A stretch of 64,000 nt of DNA, taken from contig OX463865.1 in NCBI GenBank assembly GCA_949825065.1, positions 21,251,115-21,315,114 on the forward strand. Reading direction: 5' to 3'. The stretch comes from Odontocerum albicorne. Taxonomy: Eukaryota; Arthropoda; Insecta; Trichoptera; Odontoceridae. Positions 1 through 9,660 of the stretch are shown in pieces. A program made the position numbers and the translations under genes. The notes under the pieces were generated by a model, which was given only the letters and a program-made list of their open reading frames with translations, did no database searches and was not told the origin of the DNA. The stretch's first letter is position 1. Every line of letters starts with the position of its first letter.

Positions 1-285
1 TATGCTATTCCCATCGAATGACACAGGCATTTAGTATTCGGGACTATAAGGGTATTGACGACTTCAGTCATATCTATTCTTTAATAAAATAGGAAAAACA
101 TGCCGGCGTGCTCCGATTGTCTCACTTCGGTCTCCAGTACAGCGGTGTACTGGAGAGCGGTTTGCTGGTGTGCAGCGGCTCACTCGCTTAAAGAGAACGG
201 TACAGCTTCGCTTTTCAACTGAATTGACGTTGGATGGCGAGGCCCAGCAACGACGACGGCGTTTGGAAATGCTACTGCATCTGGA
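1..285 (+). repeat. SINE-2 copy, 5' part cut by window edge
   Basis: This is the body and tail of a tRNA-headed SINE that recurs at 3888-4215, 54066-54360, 55438-55812 and 58747-59075. Shared landmarks are a 'cacaggcatttagtattcgg' segment, a 'gtgctccgattgtctcactt' segment, 'tttgctggtgtgcagcggct' and a terminal 'aggcccagcaacgacgacg'. The tRNA-like head lies left of the window. A short direct repeat around the 'cagtacagcggtgtactgga' segment is private to this copy. Confidence 0.8.
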
Positions 286-488
286 TAAGTATCAATAATC
301 GCACACGTGAGGTGTTACCAGTCGGAACTCTTTAACCAGACCGCGACTATTTTTTTTGGTACCATCGGATATTGAACCCGAAGCCCAAGGGCTTAAGACC
401 AACTTCTTACCCACAAAGCCATAGAGATAGTCCAGTAGTATAGAGTTAAAACGTTGTGTCACTACAAATACAGAAATCAATAAAATAC

Positions 489-890
489 ATGCCATCACAC
501 CGTTTCTCCGTTAGGGTAGGTAAAGAGGAGAAAGTGATAAAATTTCCTATCGTCACACACATCTTTCGTCTTTTCTACACCTATTAATTAACCTTTCATA
601 CAGCTCTAACGATTTCTCTGATTTTTTTACATCAAAATATTATTCACTTGATTCAACCATACTTTCCTTGTTCTTCCTATGTCACACCTTCCGCCATATT
701 TCGACTGCTTATTTATTTTGTTAGTCTTTACATCCGTATTACATGTCTAAACCACCTCAGAGTGCTTTTCTTCATCTTACTTAATATATCAGCCTTAAAT
801 TTACACTCATCCCATATCACTTAATTACCATATGTATTCTGTCACCCCATATATTCTTCGCAATGCATGCATTTCTTCAACATTTCTTCG
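489..890 (-). repeat. LINE-A fragment (non-LTR retrotransposon C-terminus and 3' end)
   Basis: The reverse complement encodes the recognisable but frameshifted LINE-A tail: a VYDRIRNEV-like segment, a KMKKSTLRWFGHVERMNEER-like segment, an RGRPRKVWLDQVNDILKE-like segment, and then the 3' end near 'ggtatgtatg'. The full description is under 14805-15435. This copy is degenerate and carries stops. Confidence 0.75.
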
Positions 891-1538
891 GCTTCTTTCA
901 ATATTTGTCCACGTTTCACTTCTTTCACAAAAAAAAACTAATAAAGAATTTATAAATATATGTTTATCATGTTAGGTAATCTTATGATTTGTCCGACATG
1001 ATGAGCACACCAAGGGATGGCTACGTGATTTGTACGTTACTTATAATTAGGTCTCACATGTCAAGTTGGTGACTGTTCATGGCAGAGGTATTAAATCTGT
1101 ACCTGAGAGCCAGAAGCTCTTAAGTGCAAAAACTCCATTTTACAGGAGAAGCAAATGAGTGTTTTATAAACACTTATTCTCTCAGATTTTTTTAAGTTTT
1201 AATATTACAATTGTGAAATTCATACAGTTTGATCAAGGAGTAAGTGTTCATATATTGAATAAGTTGATTTTAAAAAATATTCAGTATTTTGGATTTTAGC
1301 GCACTAAAGACATTCTGGCTCTCGTAATATTACTATCATACTGCAAATAAGTTGTTTTGTTCCAAAGGGAATTGGAGTGAGTTATATGAGTTCTATACTA
1401 CAGATGTTTTTAATGAATAAAAATACAAAAATATCTCCATTATGTGATAAATGAAACCATTATTTATAATTGAAAAATATTTATTGGAAACGGAAAGACA
1501 AAGAGAATCGAAAAATAGAAATAAAAAATAGAAGAAAA

Positions 1539-1658
1539 TCAATCTCCTAGATCCTCAGTGTGAGGTATGTTTTTAAAATACTCTTTGTATTCTTCAGGAA
1601 CCCATTGCAACATTTTTAATAAATAGGGTTCCTGGAGAGTCTTAATTGTGGCAATGTA
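1539..1658 (-). pseudogene. In-frame continuation of the transposase after a TGA
   Basis: Directly downstream of the transposase stop, the same frame continues for 39 codons to a second TGA at 1539-1541. It encodes protein-like sequence (TIKTLQEPYLLKMLQWVPEE and on, ending HTEDLGD) with hydrophobic and aromatic spacing typical of coding DNA. The simplest reading is that this is the original C-terminal tail, cut off by a point change to TGA or a slippage event next to the GCT/AGC serine microsatellite. Stop-codon readthrough is possible but unproven. Confidence 0.55.
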
Positions 1659-3404
1659 TCAGGCACAGCTGCTGCTGCTGCTGCTGCTGACCTTCGGACA
1701 TTCCTTTTGAGGTCCAATTCTAAAAAATCCCCTCCTCACCTGCATCCATACCATCGTGGATAAAGATACAGGGCTTCCTTGCGATGACTTTTTTCTATAT
1801 GTAAAAGGTGCTCCTGCACCCTGTAAGGATGAAAAAGACCAAAACATATCTAATTTCATAGGTATTACATGGAAAGATTTGCTGCATGATCTTATGAAAT
1901 TACACCAATCATTACATGTAAAGATAGTCATGGATTCTAAGGACTTACTTTTTCTTTCCATCACACTGTGGCTTACATCCACCTCCATGTGAGTGTGCCC
2001 ACGTAATAAAAATTTATGATTGATCACCTTCACATTTTTATATTTGTTTAAAGCGTAAAAATATGACATGACCACCATTATGTTACGATTCTGTCCAGGG
2101 CAATTATCTGTATAAACGGTTACTTCTTCAATTTCATCTGTAACGGTTTTAGATAGGTATTGGGCGAAACAGGATGCCATCTCATTGCCACCTCTGCCTC
2201 CTTGTGTCTCACCCCACAACATACAGTATGATTGTCGCGTGGCACTATCATAAACCGTATAATTAAACGTCCAAAGTTTTCTTAAATAAAAACTTTGACT
2301 ATTTGTCAAATAAGGTGTTGGTAGACACTTTTGAAGATCTGCCATCACTACTCTTATTTTACAATTTTCTTCTGCTATTTTTTTATCTTCAGCTTTAAGC
2401 CTGTGTCTACTTGTTGCCTCTTCTATGTGCAATTTCTTTTCGTTTTCCACATTGCCTCTTTCATTTTGTGGACAATTTCTATACTTCGCTTCTAAACTAT
2501 CGCACATGTCACAAGTATCATTATCAGGATAATGAAAAGAAAAATTAAAATTGTCATTAAATATATTCCAGTAAAGCCATTCTTTACACGGAGTTATGTT
2601 CTCTACATTACATTGTTCGACGAACATGTTGTACATTATTTTTATGTTTAAGTCACTTCCCAAATATTTCTTTTCTGTTCGTTCCCTACCGTAGTGACTA
2701 TTATGCGAAGGAAATTTCAGTATGTGCTCTTTGATTTTATTAATAATCTCTGGACAACTTTTATTTACTGGTTTGTGCTTGCCTCGTTTATCTGAATCTA
2801 CTAAACCAGATGGATTTAATCTCTTAATGATCGATTTGATGTAAGATTCTTTTATAGATAATGTGTTCATTAAAAATAATTTGCATACTTGTATGCCTAC
2901 TCCCTCATTATTTTGAAATTTGTACACAATACTCTTATTTCTATTTTTTCTCCTGTCGTCATTTTGATTTCGCCTTTTGATCTCACCAATTGACATACAA
3001 GATGCAACAAACTGAGCCTTTTTATCCCACGAACTATTTTGTTCCCAAAAATGTTCAAAGATTGCTTCCCTGGTATCTTCTTTGAAGTTAAAATTACACT
3101 TAAAACGGCACCTATTGCTGCAAGGTGGTTTTAACTTCCTGGACTCAACTATTTTTTCATGAGTTGACATATACGATTTCCCATTGAGCCTTCTGGTTTT
3201 TCTCACATTTTTCTTCCATTTGCTGGGATTTATTTTTCTTTTCTTACTCTTAATGACTTCTTCTTCAGAATCTGAATCAGAATAAGGTACCAGAGAACGA
3301 GTAGATGCAGTGCTTGTCTGAGGTACAACGTTTGATATGTCCTGTATATTTAAAGCATTATTAACCATCTTCTTGGTTCTACTTGAAACACTGCTATAAA
3401 ACAT
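1659..3404 (-). CDS. DDE/RNase H-like transposase, 581 aa
   Basis: This is the only long intact frame in the window. It lies centrally between inverted repeats, so it is almost certainly the element's transposase. The start is the first Met of the open frame, followed by a basic, acidic-serine N-terminus (about residues 40-75, likely nuclear localisation). Cysteine clusters sit at C95/C99/C103 and C298/C301/C311 and look metal-binding. The putative catalytic core carries MADLQ (D356), YTDNCPGQNRN (D433) and RGHTHMEVDVSHSVME (D476, E483), a pattern shared with a widespread family of uncharacterised insect transposon proteins. The C-terminus ends in a serine run encoded by a GCT microsatellite (about 1667-1690 on the plus strand) and a TGA at 1659-1661. 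Beyond that stop the same frame stays open for 39 more codons, so the natural C-terminus may be longer. Transposase role: high confidence; superfamily: low confidence. Confidence 0.85.
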   Translation of the reverse strand: MFYSSVSSRTKKMVNNALNIQDISNVVPQTSTASTRSLVPYSDSDSEEEVIKSKKRKINPSKWKKNVRKTRRLNGKSYMSTHEKIVESRKLKPPCSNRCRFKCNFNFKEDTREAIFEHFWEQNSSWDKKAQFVASCMSIGEIKRRNQNDDRRKNRNKSIVYKFQNNEGVGIQVCKLFLMNTLSIKESYIKSIIKRLNPSGLVDSDKRGKHKPVNKSCPEIINKIKEHILKFPSHNSHYGRERTEKKYLGSDLNIKIMYNMFVEQCNVENITPCKEWLYWNIFNDNFNFSFHYPDNDTCDMCDSLEAKYRNCPQNERGNVENEKKLHIEEATSRHRLKAEDKKIAEENCKIRVVMADLQKCLPTPYLTNSQSFYLRKLWTFNYTVYDSATRQSYCMLWGETQGGRGGNEMASCFAQYLSKTVTDEIEEVTVYTDNCPGQNRNIMVVMSYFYALNKYKNVKVINHKFLLRGHTHMEVDVSHSVMERKSKSLESMTIFTCNDWCNFIRSCSKSFHVIPMKLDMFWSFSSLQGAGAPFTYRKKSSQGSPVSLSTMVWMQVRRGFFRIGPQKECPKVSSSSSSSCA

Positions 3405-3887
3405 TTTATGAAGAAAAATACAACAATCGTAACTTTAAAACTGTTACAATATAATTAATTATGTTTGTTTAAATATAACTATCACCACTAGAAATTTGCA
3501 AATAAAACTCCGAAAACTAAAAACAGACAGCACTTCAACACCAGTTTGACAGACGCCGACATGACATAATGTCATAGACAAAAGAACTTCTAAGCCAGAA
3601 ACAAAAAATCGTGCGAGCCATAAAGTCTTAAGTGCGTTTAAGATATTCTGGCCCTAAAGCAACTTGCACTTAAGATGTTATGGTTTTCGCGTATTCCATT
3701 TTCCGTTGAGAATATACGTTTAAGGCTTTGTGGCTGCAAAGATACTGCGTCGATGATAACATAAATGTGCATAACTCATTTCGGCCAAAAAGTCACTTAA
3801 GACTTTATGGCTCTCAGGTACAGAAATAATGAATCGATAATCGGTTAATATCATCAATTTATTTTACCATGTTTATGTGTACTCAGT

Positions 3888-4215
3888 CGCCGTCATTGCT
3901 GGGTCCGTAGTCGAGGATCCCTTCGCCATTCCAACGTTAATTCAGTTAGAAAGCGAAGATGTGACTCGGAGTTCTCCTCTTTTTTAATCCGTTGCACACC
4001 AACAAGCTCTCCGGCCACACCGTTGTCCTGGATCCGATGGCACACCTAACGTGAGGCTTGTTTTATTTCCTTTTTTAAGAGCATTTATAGGTATCCTTAA
4101 ACCTCCAAATACTAGGCGTAAAAAATGTCTGTGTCCTTCAAGGAGAGCAGCATAGCGCGGCGTACGAACCGGCAATCTTCCGCACGGAAGTCCAGTGCGT
4201 TACCGCGCAGCCATA
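3888..4215 (-). repeat. SINE-2 copy
   Basis: On the minus strand this carries the tRNA-like head (remains of 'ttccgtgcggaagattgccg' and the following B-box 'ggttcg'), the body and the terminal 'acccagcaatgacggcg' tail. It lies immediately outside the right end of the DNA transposon and is moderately diverged from the other copies. Confidence 0.75.
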
Positions 4216-4875
4216 CACCTCAAGATACAGGCAAAATATTCGTATAAATTGAGTGTCCATTTTACATTACCTTTTTTTTGTTTATTTTGTGTATCCTGTT
4301 TTTCATAAACTATGTACTCATATAATTACTTATCAAGTAATTAAGAATGTGTGTAAATATAAAAGAAATGCTCACAAAACTGTCGAAATAAATCGTAAAA
4401 AAGTCATATCAGGGAAGAAATGAGGCCTACGCCAGAAGGGTCATGACGTGATATAATTTTTATTACGGGATAAATCGATTTGAATAAGACCCCTTGATAT
4501 TCTTTATCACACATGCTGGCTATACGGTCTCACCCCGGAACAGTTTCCCTTCCAACCCTTATAATATACCATTTATACGAGCTCTCGGGGCTATGCGTTC
4601 CATCGGAATTACCCAGCCAGCCGCGAGGGGCCCGTTTCATATCGGGATTTAGTTAGAACTGTCCTTTATACGTATTCTTGTGCAATGCCATCTATAGGAA
4701 AGTAAGAAAGTAAGCCTATATTAAGACGACTGCTTTAAGGTGATGTCTTCTAAGAAGGGAAATAAAAAGTTTCTTTAATTAATGTGTTTCATCGCGTCTG
4801 GATTACTGGAATTCTATTTATTATGGTGTGCTTGATTACTCCTCCAGTCTGTTTTCAATGCAGTTGCTATGCTGA
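4216..4875. other. AT-rich stretch with no recognised feature
   Basis: No coding frame of quality, inverted repeat or family match to other parts of the window is seen. A short GC-richer patch lies at about 4510-4640. Confidence 0.5.
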
Positions 4876-5157
4876 TAAATTTTAGTTATGAATGAATTAA
4901 TAAAGATGAACAAAACAGATATGTAATATAAATGTGAGTGGAAGACTTGTGAAAAGAAGACTAAGGAAAGTATAGTTGGATCAAGGGGATGATATTCTGA
5001 AAGAATTAAACGTTGAAAGTCAGAGAAATCGTAGAAGTTGTGTGAGAAAGTGTATGGATGTGGAAGAGTCGAAGATTGTGTGTCAAGATAGGAAAGTATG
5101 ACCCTCTTTTCTTTGCCTACCCCGCCAGGGAAATGGCCTGATTGTATGTATGTAATT
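4876..5157 (+). repeat. LINE-A fragment, 3' end
   Basis: Carries the 'aaagtatagttggatcaagg' segment, a QRNRRSC-like segment, a CMDVEE-like segment and the terminal 'tgtatgtatgta'. 5'-truncated and frame-broken. Confidence 0.8.
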
Positions 5158-5224
5158 ACAATTTCTTTGAACCTCCACAGTATTGACATATTAACTATCA
5201 ATCATATAATGACCTGTTTGTGGA

Positions 5225-5360
5225 TATGAAACTAATTTAATTTTTTTTATCTTTTCAGGTAAGTCCATATTTCCTGTCTTCACTTTCACCATTCTACCGC
5301 CTTAATTGCGAGTGTAAAGGTATTATTTAAAGGTCAGTATGAAAATATTCCCATTAGGAA
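5225..5360 (+). promoter_or_regulatory. Candidate recursive splice (ratchet) site, copy 1
   Basis: A long pyrimidine tract runs into CAG|GTAAGT with the junction at 5258|5259, a 3' splice site fused directly to a consensus 5' splice site. The downstream 100 bases are homologous to those after the junctions at 37699 and, more weakly, 57174. Alternative: the pyrimidine tract is the antisense A-rich tail of a minus-strand retroelement that ends TTACCTG. Confidence 0.4.
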
Positions 5361-5580
5361 ACAAATCCAACATTATTCTTCCGTGCTCAGTTCTGAACGT
5401 CTTGGTTCTCTGCCATGTCTGGAACTTGGTGCACCTTCATCCTTCATTAGGCCGGTCCTTGGTAATATCCAGCCCGTAGGAAAACAGTGCAGACCTGTTA
5501 ATCCATATCTTGGTCAGACTTATGCTGCTCATAACTTTGGTTTTACTGTAGTTCATGTTAAGGCTTCCACATAGCAGCGC
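5260..5580 (-). repeat. LINE reverse-transcriptase fragment
   Basis: The minus strand encodes a NMNYSKTKVMSSISLTKIWI-like segment, matching the post-YADD part of non-LTR reverse transcriptases (the usual pattern is L-x-MN-x-SKTKVM). It then degrades towards 5260, with stops. The family differs from LINE-A or is too diverged to tell. Confidence 0.5.
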
Positions 5581-5589
5581 TCGACTCAT

Positions 5590-6225
5590 TTCTATGTATT
5601 ATAATTTCGTAAAATTTTTTATTTATTGATTGTTTACTTTATAAAAATTGCCAGTTTCCTTTGATAATGTGTTGTAAATTTACGGCGCATTGATTTAGAT
5701 TTGATTGGATTTATTGCCGTGCTTCGCAAAATATGTCTTTGTCTTAATCCACCGTAGTCAGAATCCAGCGATTTTACGACTGGCATCATTTCCCGCGACA
5801 AAACCAAAAATTTTACGCCTCTCCACAATACAGATTTTTTTTATGACGAAACCATTAAAAAAGGCGGACACAGACAATCGTTGCGTGAAGCCAGCGAACG
5901 CAGTTACATAAGCCGAAGAAGATTTACCCCCCTTCCGCTGTCGTACCGCAACCCATAAAACCACTCGTTCCTCCCTGTTGCGTCATAAAACTGACTGACA
6001 TCGGGCCTCGAGCATGAATAATAGAGAAAAGATGCCTACTGAGACGGCTCCCTTGCCCTCCCCCCCCCACCCCGCTGGGCCTTCTGAGAATATCGTCTGC
6101 AACCTGAATATGCTCGATGCAATCCTTTTCCATAATGACGCACATTTGTATGGATGACGTAAGTATGGTCATAACGTATTGTGACAGCTGAAATGGAAAC
6201 CAATTATGCAAATATTGTATTACAT
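5590..6225. other. No recognised feature
   Basis: Contains several overlapping short open frames of no recognisable family. The GC-richer part at 5740-6080 includes a C-rich run near 6060. I see no splice-bounded exon or repeat family here. Confidence 0.4.
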
Positions 6226-6455
6226 ACATACATACCATAACAACATCTTCCTATCGGGGCTGGCTGAGAAGAGAGAGAGCGCCAGACTTTCGTATCGCGA
6301 CACACGTCTTTCGCCTCCATATACCATATCATATAAGTCAAACAGAATTAAGGCTCGCATTTGCACCGTATATTTATTTGACACTCATTCGTTCCACATG
6401 CCTCAACCATCTCAAAGTACTATTCTTCATATTATTCAATATATCAGTCTTTAGT
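6226..6455 (-). repeat. LINE-A fragment
   Basis: The minus strand shows the LINE-A 3' end and the KMKK...GHVERMNE-like region, with the WLDQVNDILKE section deleted between about 6335 and 6345. Confidence 0.7.
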
Positions 6456-6639
6456 TATTATTCATTCTGTAATTCCTCAGCAGTCTTAATACGATTTGGT
6501 ATGCATTATTATTCTGTGTAATTTACCCAAAATATCTTATTGACCTCTGAATGTGTATTTTACCCAAAGCTCCCTTGGGTATAGTGGCATACTATAAATG
6601 GAATAACGAAGTCATTTTTTAATAAGTATTCTAACATGA

Positions 6640-6978
6640 GATGAAAGTGAATTTAAGGTAGATGTGATGAGTTGGATGAAGTCCATTCTGAGATAGTTTG
6701 GGCATGTGAATCGAATGAATGAAGAAATACTCACAAAATAAGTATACAGTGTACATGTGAGTGGAAGGCGTGTTACAGGAAGATCAGGGAAAGTATGGTT
6801 GGATCAAGTGTTTAACACTTTGAAAGAAGGAAATGTAAAAAAATCACAGAAACCGTTATGAGCTATACAAAAAGGTGTATGGATGATTGAAAGGTGTGAA
6901 AGATGAGTCACAAGAGAACATTCTGGCGATGTCTCCTTTTCGTCAACCTCAACAGGGTGACGGTATGTATGTATTCTA
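6640..6978 (+). repeat. LINE-A fragment
   Basis: Covers the region from the KMKK...WFGHVNRMNEE-like segment to the 3' terminal 'ggtatgtatgta'. The WLDQV segment is clear ('tatggttggatcaagtg'). Frame-broken. Confidence 0.8.
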
Positions 6979-7392
6979 ACAAGGAGTACCATAAAGTTCA
7001 AACCGTAACCTTTGTTACGATTTAGCATTTATGGAGTTCTAAAAATGTAAAAAGGAATCATTCGAATATTTCACAAACATTAAACTTTATTATTACATTT
7101 ATTGTATATAACAGAGCGACACGTGCTTCTAACTCCCGGAATGATCCCGGGTGTTATGACTTTTATAGCGCTGCTTTGTTTTTATCCACGTACTCAAGTT
7201 TTTTCGCTTATGTTTTTCAAGCTGTTCATAAACTCTCCAAAATAAATTCTGATGGAAAAACGCCCGAGAGAATATTTAAAAAGGTGGGATCGTAAGAACT
7301 CATTGAAAAGTTTCTTTTCACCAGACTGTTGGCGTTTGTATTGCTACCTTTGATGTTTGGGTAGATATTTAGTTTATAATGGCATAATTAAG
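6979..7392. other. No recognised feature
   Basis: AT-rich. Nothing is recognised beyond the end of the preceding LINE-A copy. Confidence 0.4.
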
Positions 7393-7590
7393 ACTAAGGA
7401 AACAAATATATGTGGCAAAAGTCAGTAGAAGTTGTGGTAGAGGAAGACAAAGGAAAGGATGGTTGGATTAAGTGAATGGGTTTTTTGGAAGAAAGAAACG
7501 TATAAATTCAGAGAAATTGTAGGAATTGTATGACACTTGTTTGTGTTTAGATATCGAATAATGTATGTCGAGGTAGGAAAACCCAACAAT
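7393..7590 (+). repeat. LINE-A fragment, degenerate
   Basis: Retains 'gtggtagaggaagacaaagg', a GWLD-like segment and the following NVKSQRNCRNC-like region. Strongly decayed. Confidence 0.6.
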
Positions 7591-8235
7591 AAACATAATA
7601 CAACTCGATTCTTGGGGTCTGCAGTTTAAAGTTTATAAAACTTAAAAACTTGACAAACTGTTAACTTTTCAAAATTCGTGACATTTTATTTTTCCTTTGT
7701 TCTATAAAATTAATTTTAACAGCTTGTTAATCAAATTAGGGCATTTGCAATAAGCTTATTGGTTAATTAAGACATGTATTTGTCACAGACTCCACCCGGA
7801 TCCAGATATTAAACGTCCCGCCTCCGGGCCGTATGTTGCCTATCTGCGAGTACCATATACTCCGTAGACCCTCGGCACTCGCTGGTGGGAAAATTAGTTC
7901 GGCGATATGTCAACTGCAACTGCAACAACAAATTCCGTGTGCAGCGCTCTGCGGCCTCAGAGTCAACAGTATCACTCCACCTACGTGTAGCATCTATGGT
8001 AGACAGGTCGACTGGTGCGGGATTCATTCGGCAGACTAATTAAACTTTGCCACGGTGCGGTGCGGGCAACTTGTGGAATACGAATGTCACTGTGCTCGTG
8101 TGGATGCAACTCTTTTTAGATGAACAAACTTTTGCTTTATCAAAGGTTTCAATAATTCGGTCCAACTCCACGTTTAAGAGGAAATTTCTTTGTTATTTCA
8201 TCCATTTTGTCTGTGTAGCTTATGACTAAGCAACG
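7591..8235. other. Unique segment with a GC-richer patch (7795-8050)
   Basis: The patch is markedly richer in GC and CpG than its flanks and has a 72-codon open frame on the minus strand (7809-8027) of no known family. I see no clear splice sites or similarity to other parts of the window. It could be an old exon or TE coding fragment, or be unrelated to coding. Confidence 0.25.
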
Positions 8236-8405
8236 TGACTATCATGATAGATATACCTTGACGACTCTTCTCCGTCCATCCTGGCACTCCGCGATTCAAA
8301 GAGCAGTTGTTAAAGGTAACCCGGTTGCGTCACTCACTTGATCAGTCCAATGCATGGTATAAGGACTCTGTCTTTCCACGCTTCCAGTTACTACAAGCCT
8401 CCCTG
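8236..8405 (-). repeat. LINE-B 3' fragment
   Basis: The minus strand carries the LINE-B C-terminal pattern WKAWKDRVLIPCIGLIKV-like, then the 'cat gat ... cacgttgctt' end. It is homologous to 17280-17505, 22380-22620, 27611-27779 and 27957-28146. LINE-B is a second non-LTR family with a GRRTRGRSPMRWTDQVRDAT-like C-terminus. Confidence 0.65.
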
Positions 8406-8699
8406 ATTCGCTTGTTATTCCACTAATTACATTAATGCCCTCTTCTTTCTATCCCGAGGCTCGAGCGACAAATTATAATTTCAGTAATAGTAAAGTACGT
8501 CACAAAAATTATAAAAAAACAGTGAATTAAAAAAAAATAGATAAACACAAAGCCACGACAATAAATAAATAATTAATAACCAAAGAATGCAAAAGGTTTC
8601 ATACCTTCTTAATAAATTTTCGTTTTGCATTTATATTGTTCAAAAACACATTTAAATTATTTTATTAAAATTGAAATCATTGTGTTAATAAGATACCAA
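8406..8699. other. AT-rich stretch, nothing recognised
   Basis: Very AT-rich, with poly-A runs. No feature is supported. Confidence 0.4.
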
Positions 8700-8850
8700 A
8701 CACGCACACACACACACTTTTGGTGTTGATAATCCATAGTAACACGACATCATGTCTGATGGAAGCACTTTTCTCGCAATAAACCGGGATCATTCCGCCT
8801 AAAGAGAGCTTCGAGATAGGAAATAGAAACACGTGTAGCAGAGATCGGTG
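8700..8850 (+). repeat. Dispersed repeat R8, copy 1
   Basis: Starts with an ACAC run and then 'cttttggtgttgataatcca', 'aaaccgggatcattccgcct' and 'agagcttcgagataggaaat'. About 75-80% similar to 20214-20375 in the same orientation. The family is unidentified; one end looks microsatellite-anchored. Confidence 0.7.
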
Positions 8851-9198
8851 GACTTATTGACTTTTGATATTTATTCAAGTATTCGATAACTATTCAAGTC
8901 CCTTATTTTTATGTTGTGGCACATATTATCCCCTTACCCAAAATATAGAGAGAAGAGATAGTAGAATAGAATATACCCTTAACAATGTTATCAATTATGG
9001 GGTTGAATGGGGTGTGAATAGTTAAATATAGTCTAACTTAATTCTAAATATTGAATCTAAGACCATTTAACCTAGCACAGCACACCGTGTTAAGTCCGAT
9101 TTGAGCTCTAGGGACCCCATAACGGGCCACGGTTGGTGGTTGGATCGTACGGAATAAACTTTTACAGTGCGTAAGTTTAGACGTAAAATGTTATCGAT

Positions 9199-9290
9199 AA
9201 CTATCCCGTGACATTGAACTTCACCCAGGTGTGTCGTCGCCCGAGGAGTCCCTTTAGGCAGTTTCTTCTTCGTCACTAAGTGACCTCGCG
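9199..9290 (-). repeat. Dispersed repeat R13, single-unit copy (inverted)
   Basis: The minus strand contains 'gtcacttagtgacgaagaag' and then one diverged version of the unit that is tandemly expanded at 13366-13873 ('cgacgacacacctgggtgaa'). A third copy is at 43240-43445. Confidence 0.6.
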
Positions 9291-9660
9291 TTCGTAATTA
9301 AAAAAAAAAGATCTAGTGTAGATAATTTAGTCCCCCAAAACAGCGTGGCTGCCGGTGACCTACTAATAAGACATCTGTTTTCTGACCTCAAGTTTACGAG
9401 TTCGTCTCCTTTAGGTATTTATTTTTCACCAGTTTATAAGTCTGGTTTTCACTTAAGGGTGAACCACGTGAAATCATCATAATTTAAATAAAAATCTACG
9501 TAGACCCTTAAAATTTTCTCGATTTTAGGTTCTTAGTTAGTAGTACCAATGTTGTATTTACCAAAAGTAATTTATTTGATTTTTTTTTCAAATATTTTTT
9601 ATAAATACCAATGCAAATTTTTTGGGGGTTTTGGAAAACTATAATCTGTTATGAAATATA

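Larger units (their letters stand above)
1099..3821 (-). mobile_element. Near-complete DNA transposon with terminal inverted repeats
   Basis: The ends are inverted repeats. The left end begins CTGAGAGCC at 1103 and the right end closes GGCTCTCAG at 3817; about 20 of the first 25 bases match in inverted comparison. Both ends abut GTAC (1099-1102 and 3818-3821), a candidate 4-bp target duplication, although similarity continues a few bases further out, so the exact boundary is uncertain. Degenerate copies of the terminal motif recur subterminally at about 1300-1323, 3613-3635 and 3664-3683, as expected for arrayed transposase-binding sites. One long transposase frame fills the interior. Superfamily is not certain. 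The DNCxGQN/GHTHxExD motifs and a possible 4-bp duplication are compatible with a Sola-like element, but this is inference. Confidence 0.8.

Noticed and set aside
1756..1992. 78-codon plus-strand frame inside the transposase
   Set aside because: It is an antisense shadow of the transposase coding sequence.
5383..5574. 63-codon plus-strand frame
   Set aside because: The minus strand of the same interval encodes a reverse-transcriptase-like segment, so the plus frame is a shadow.
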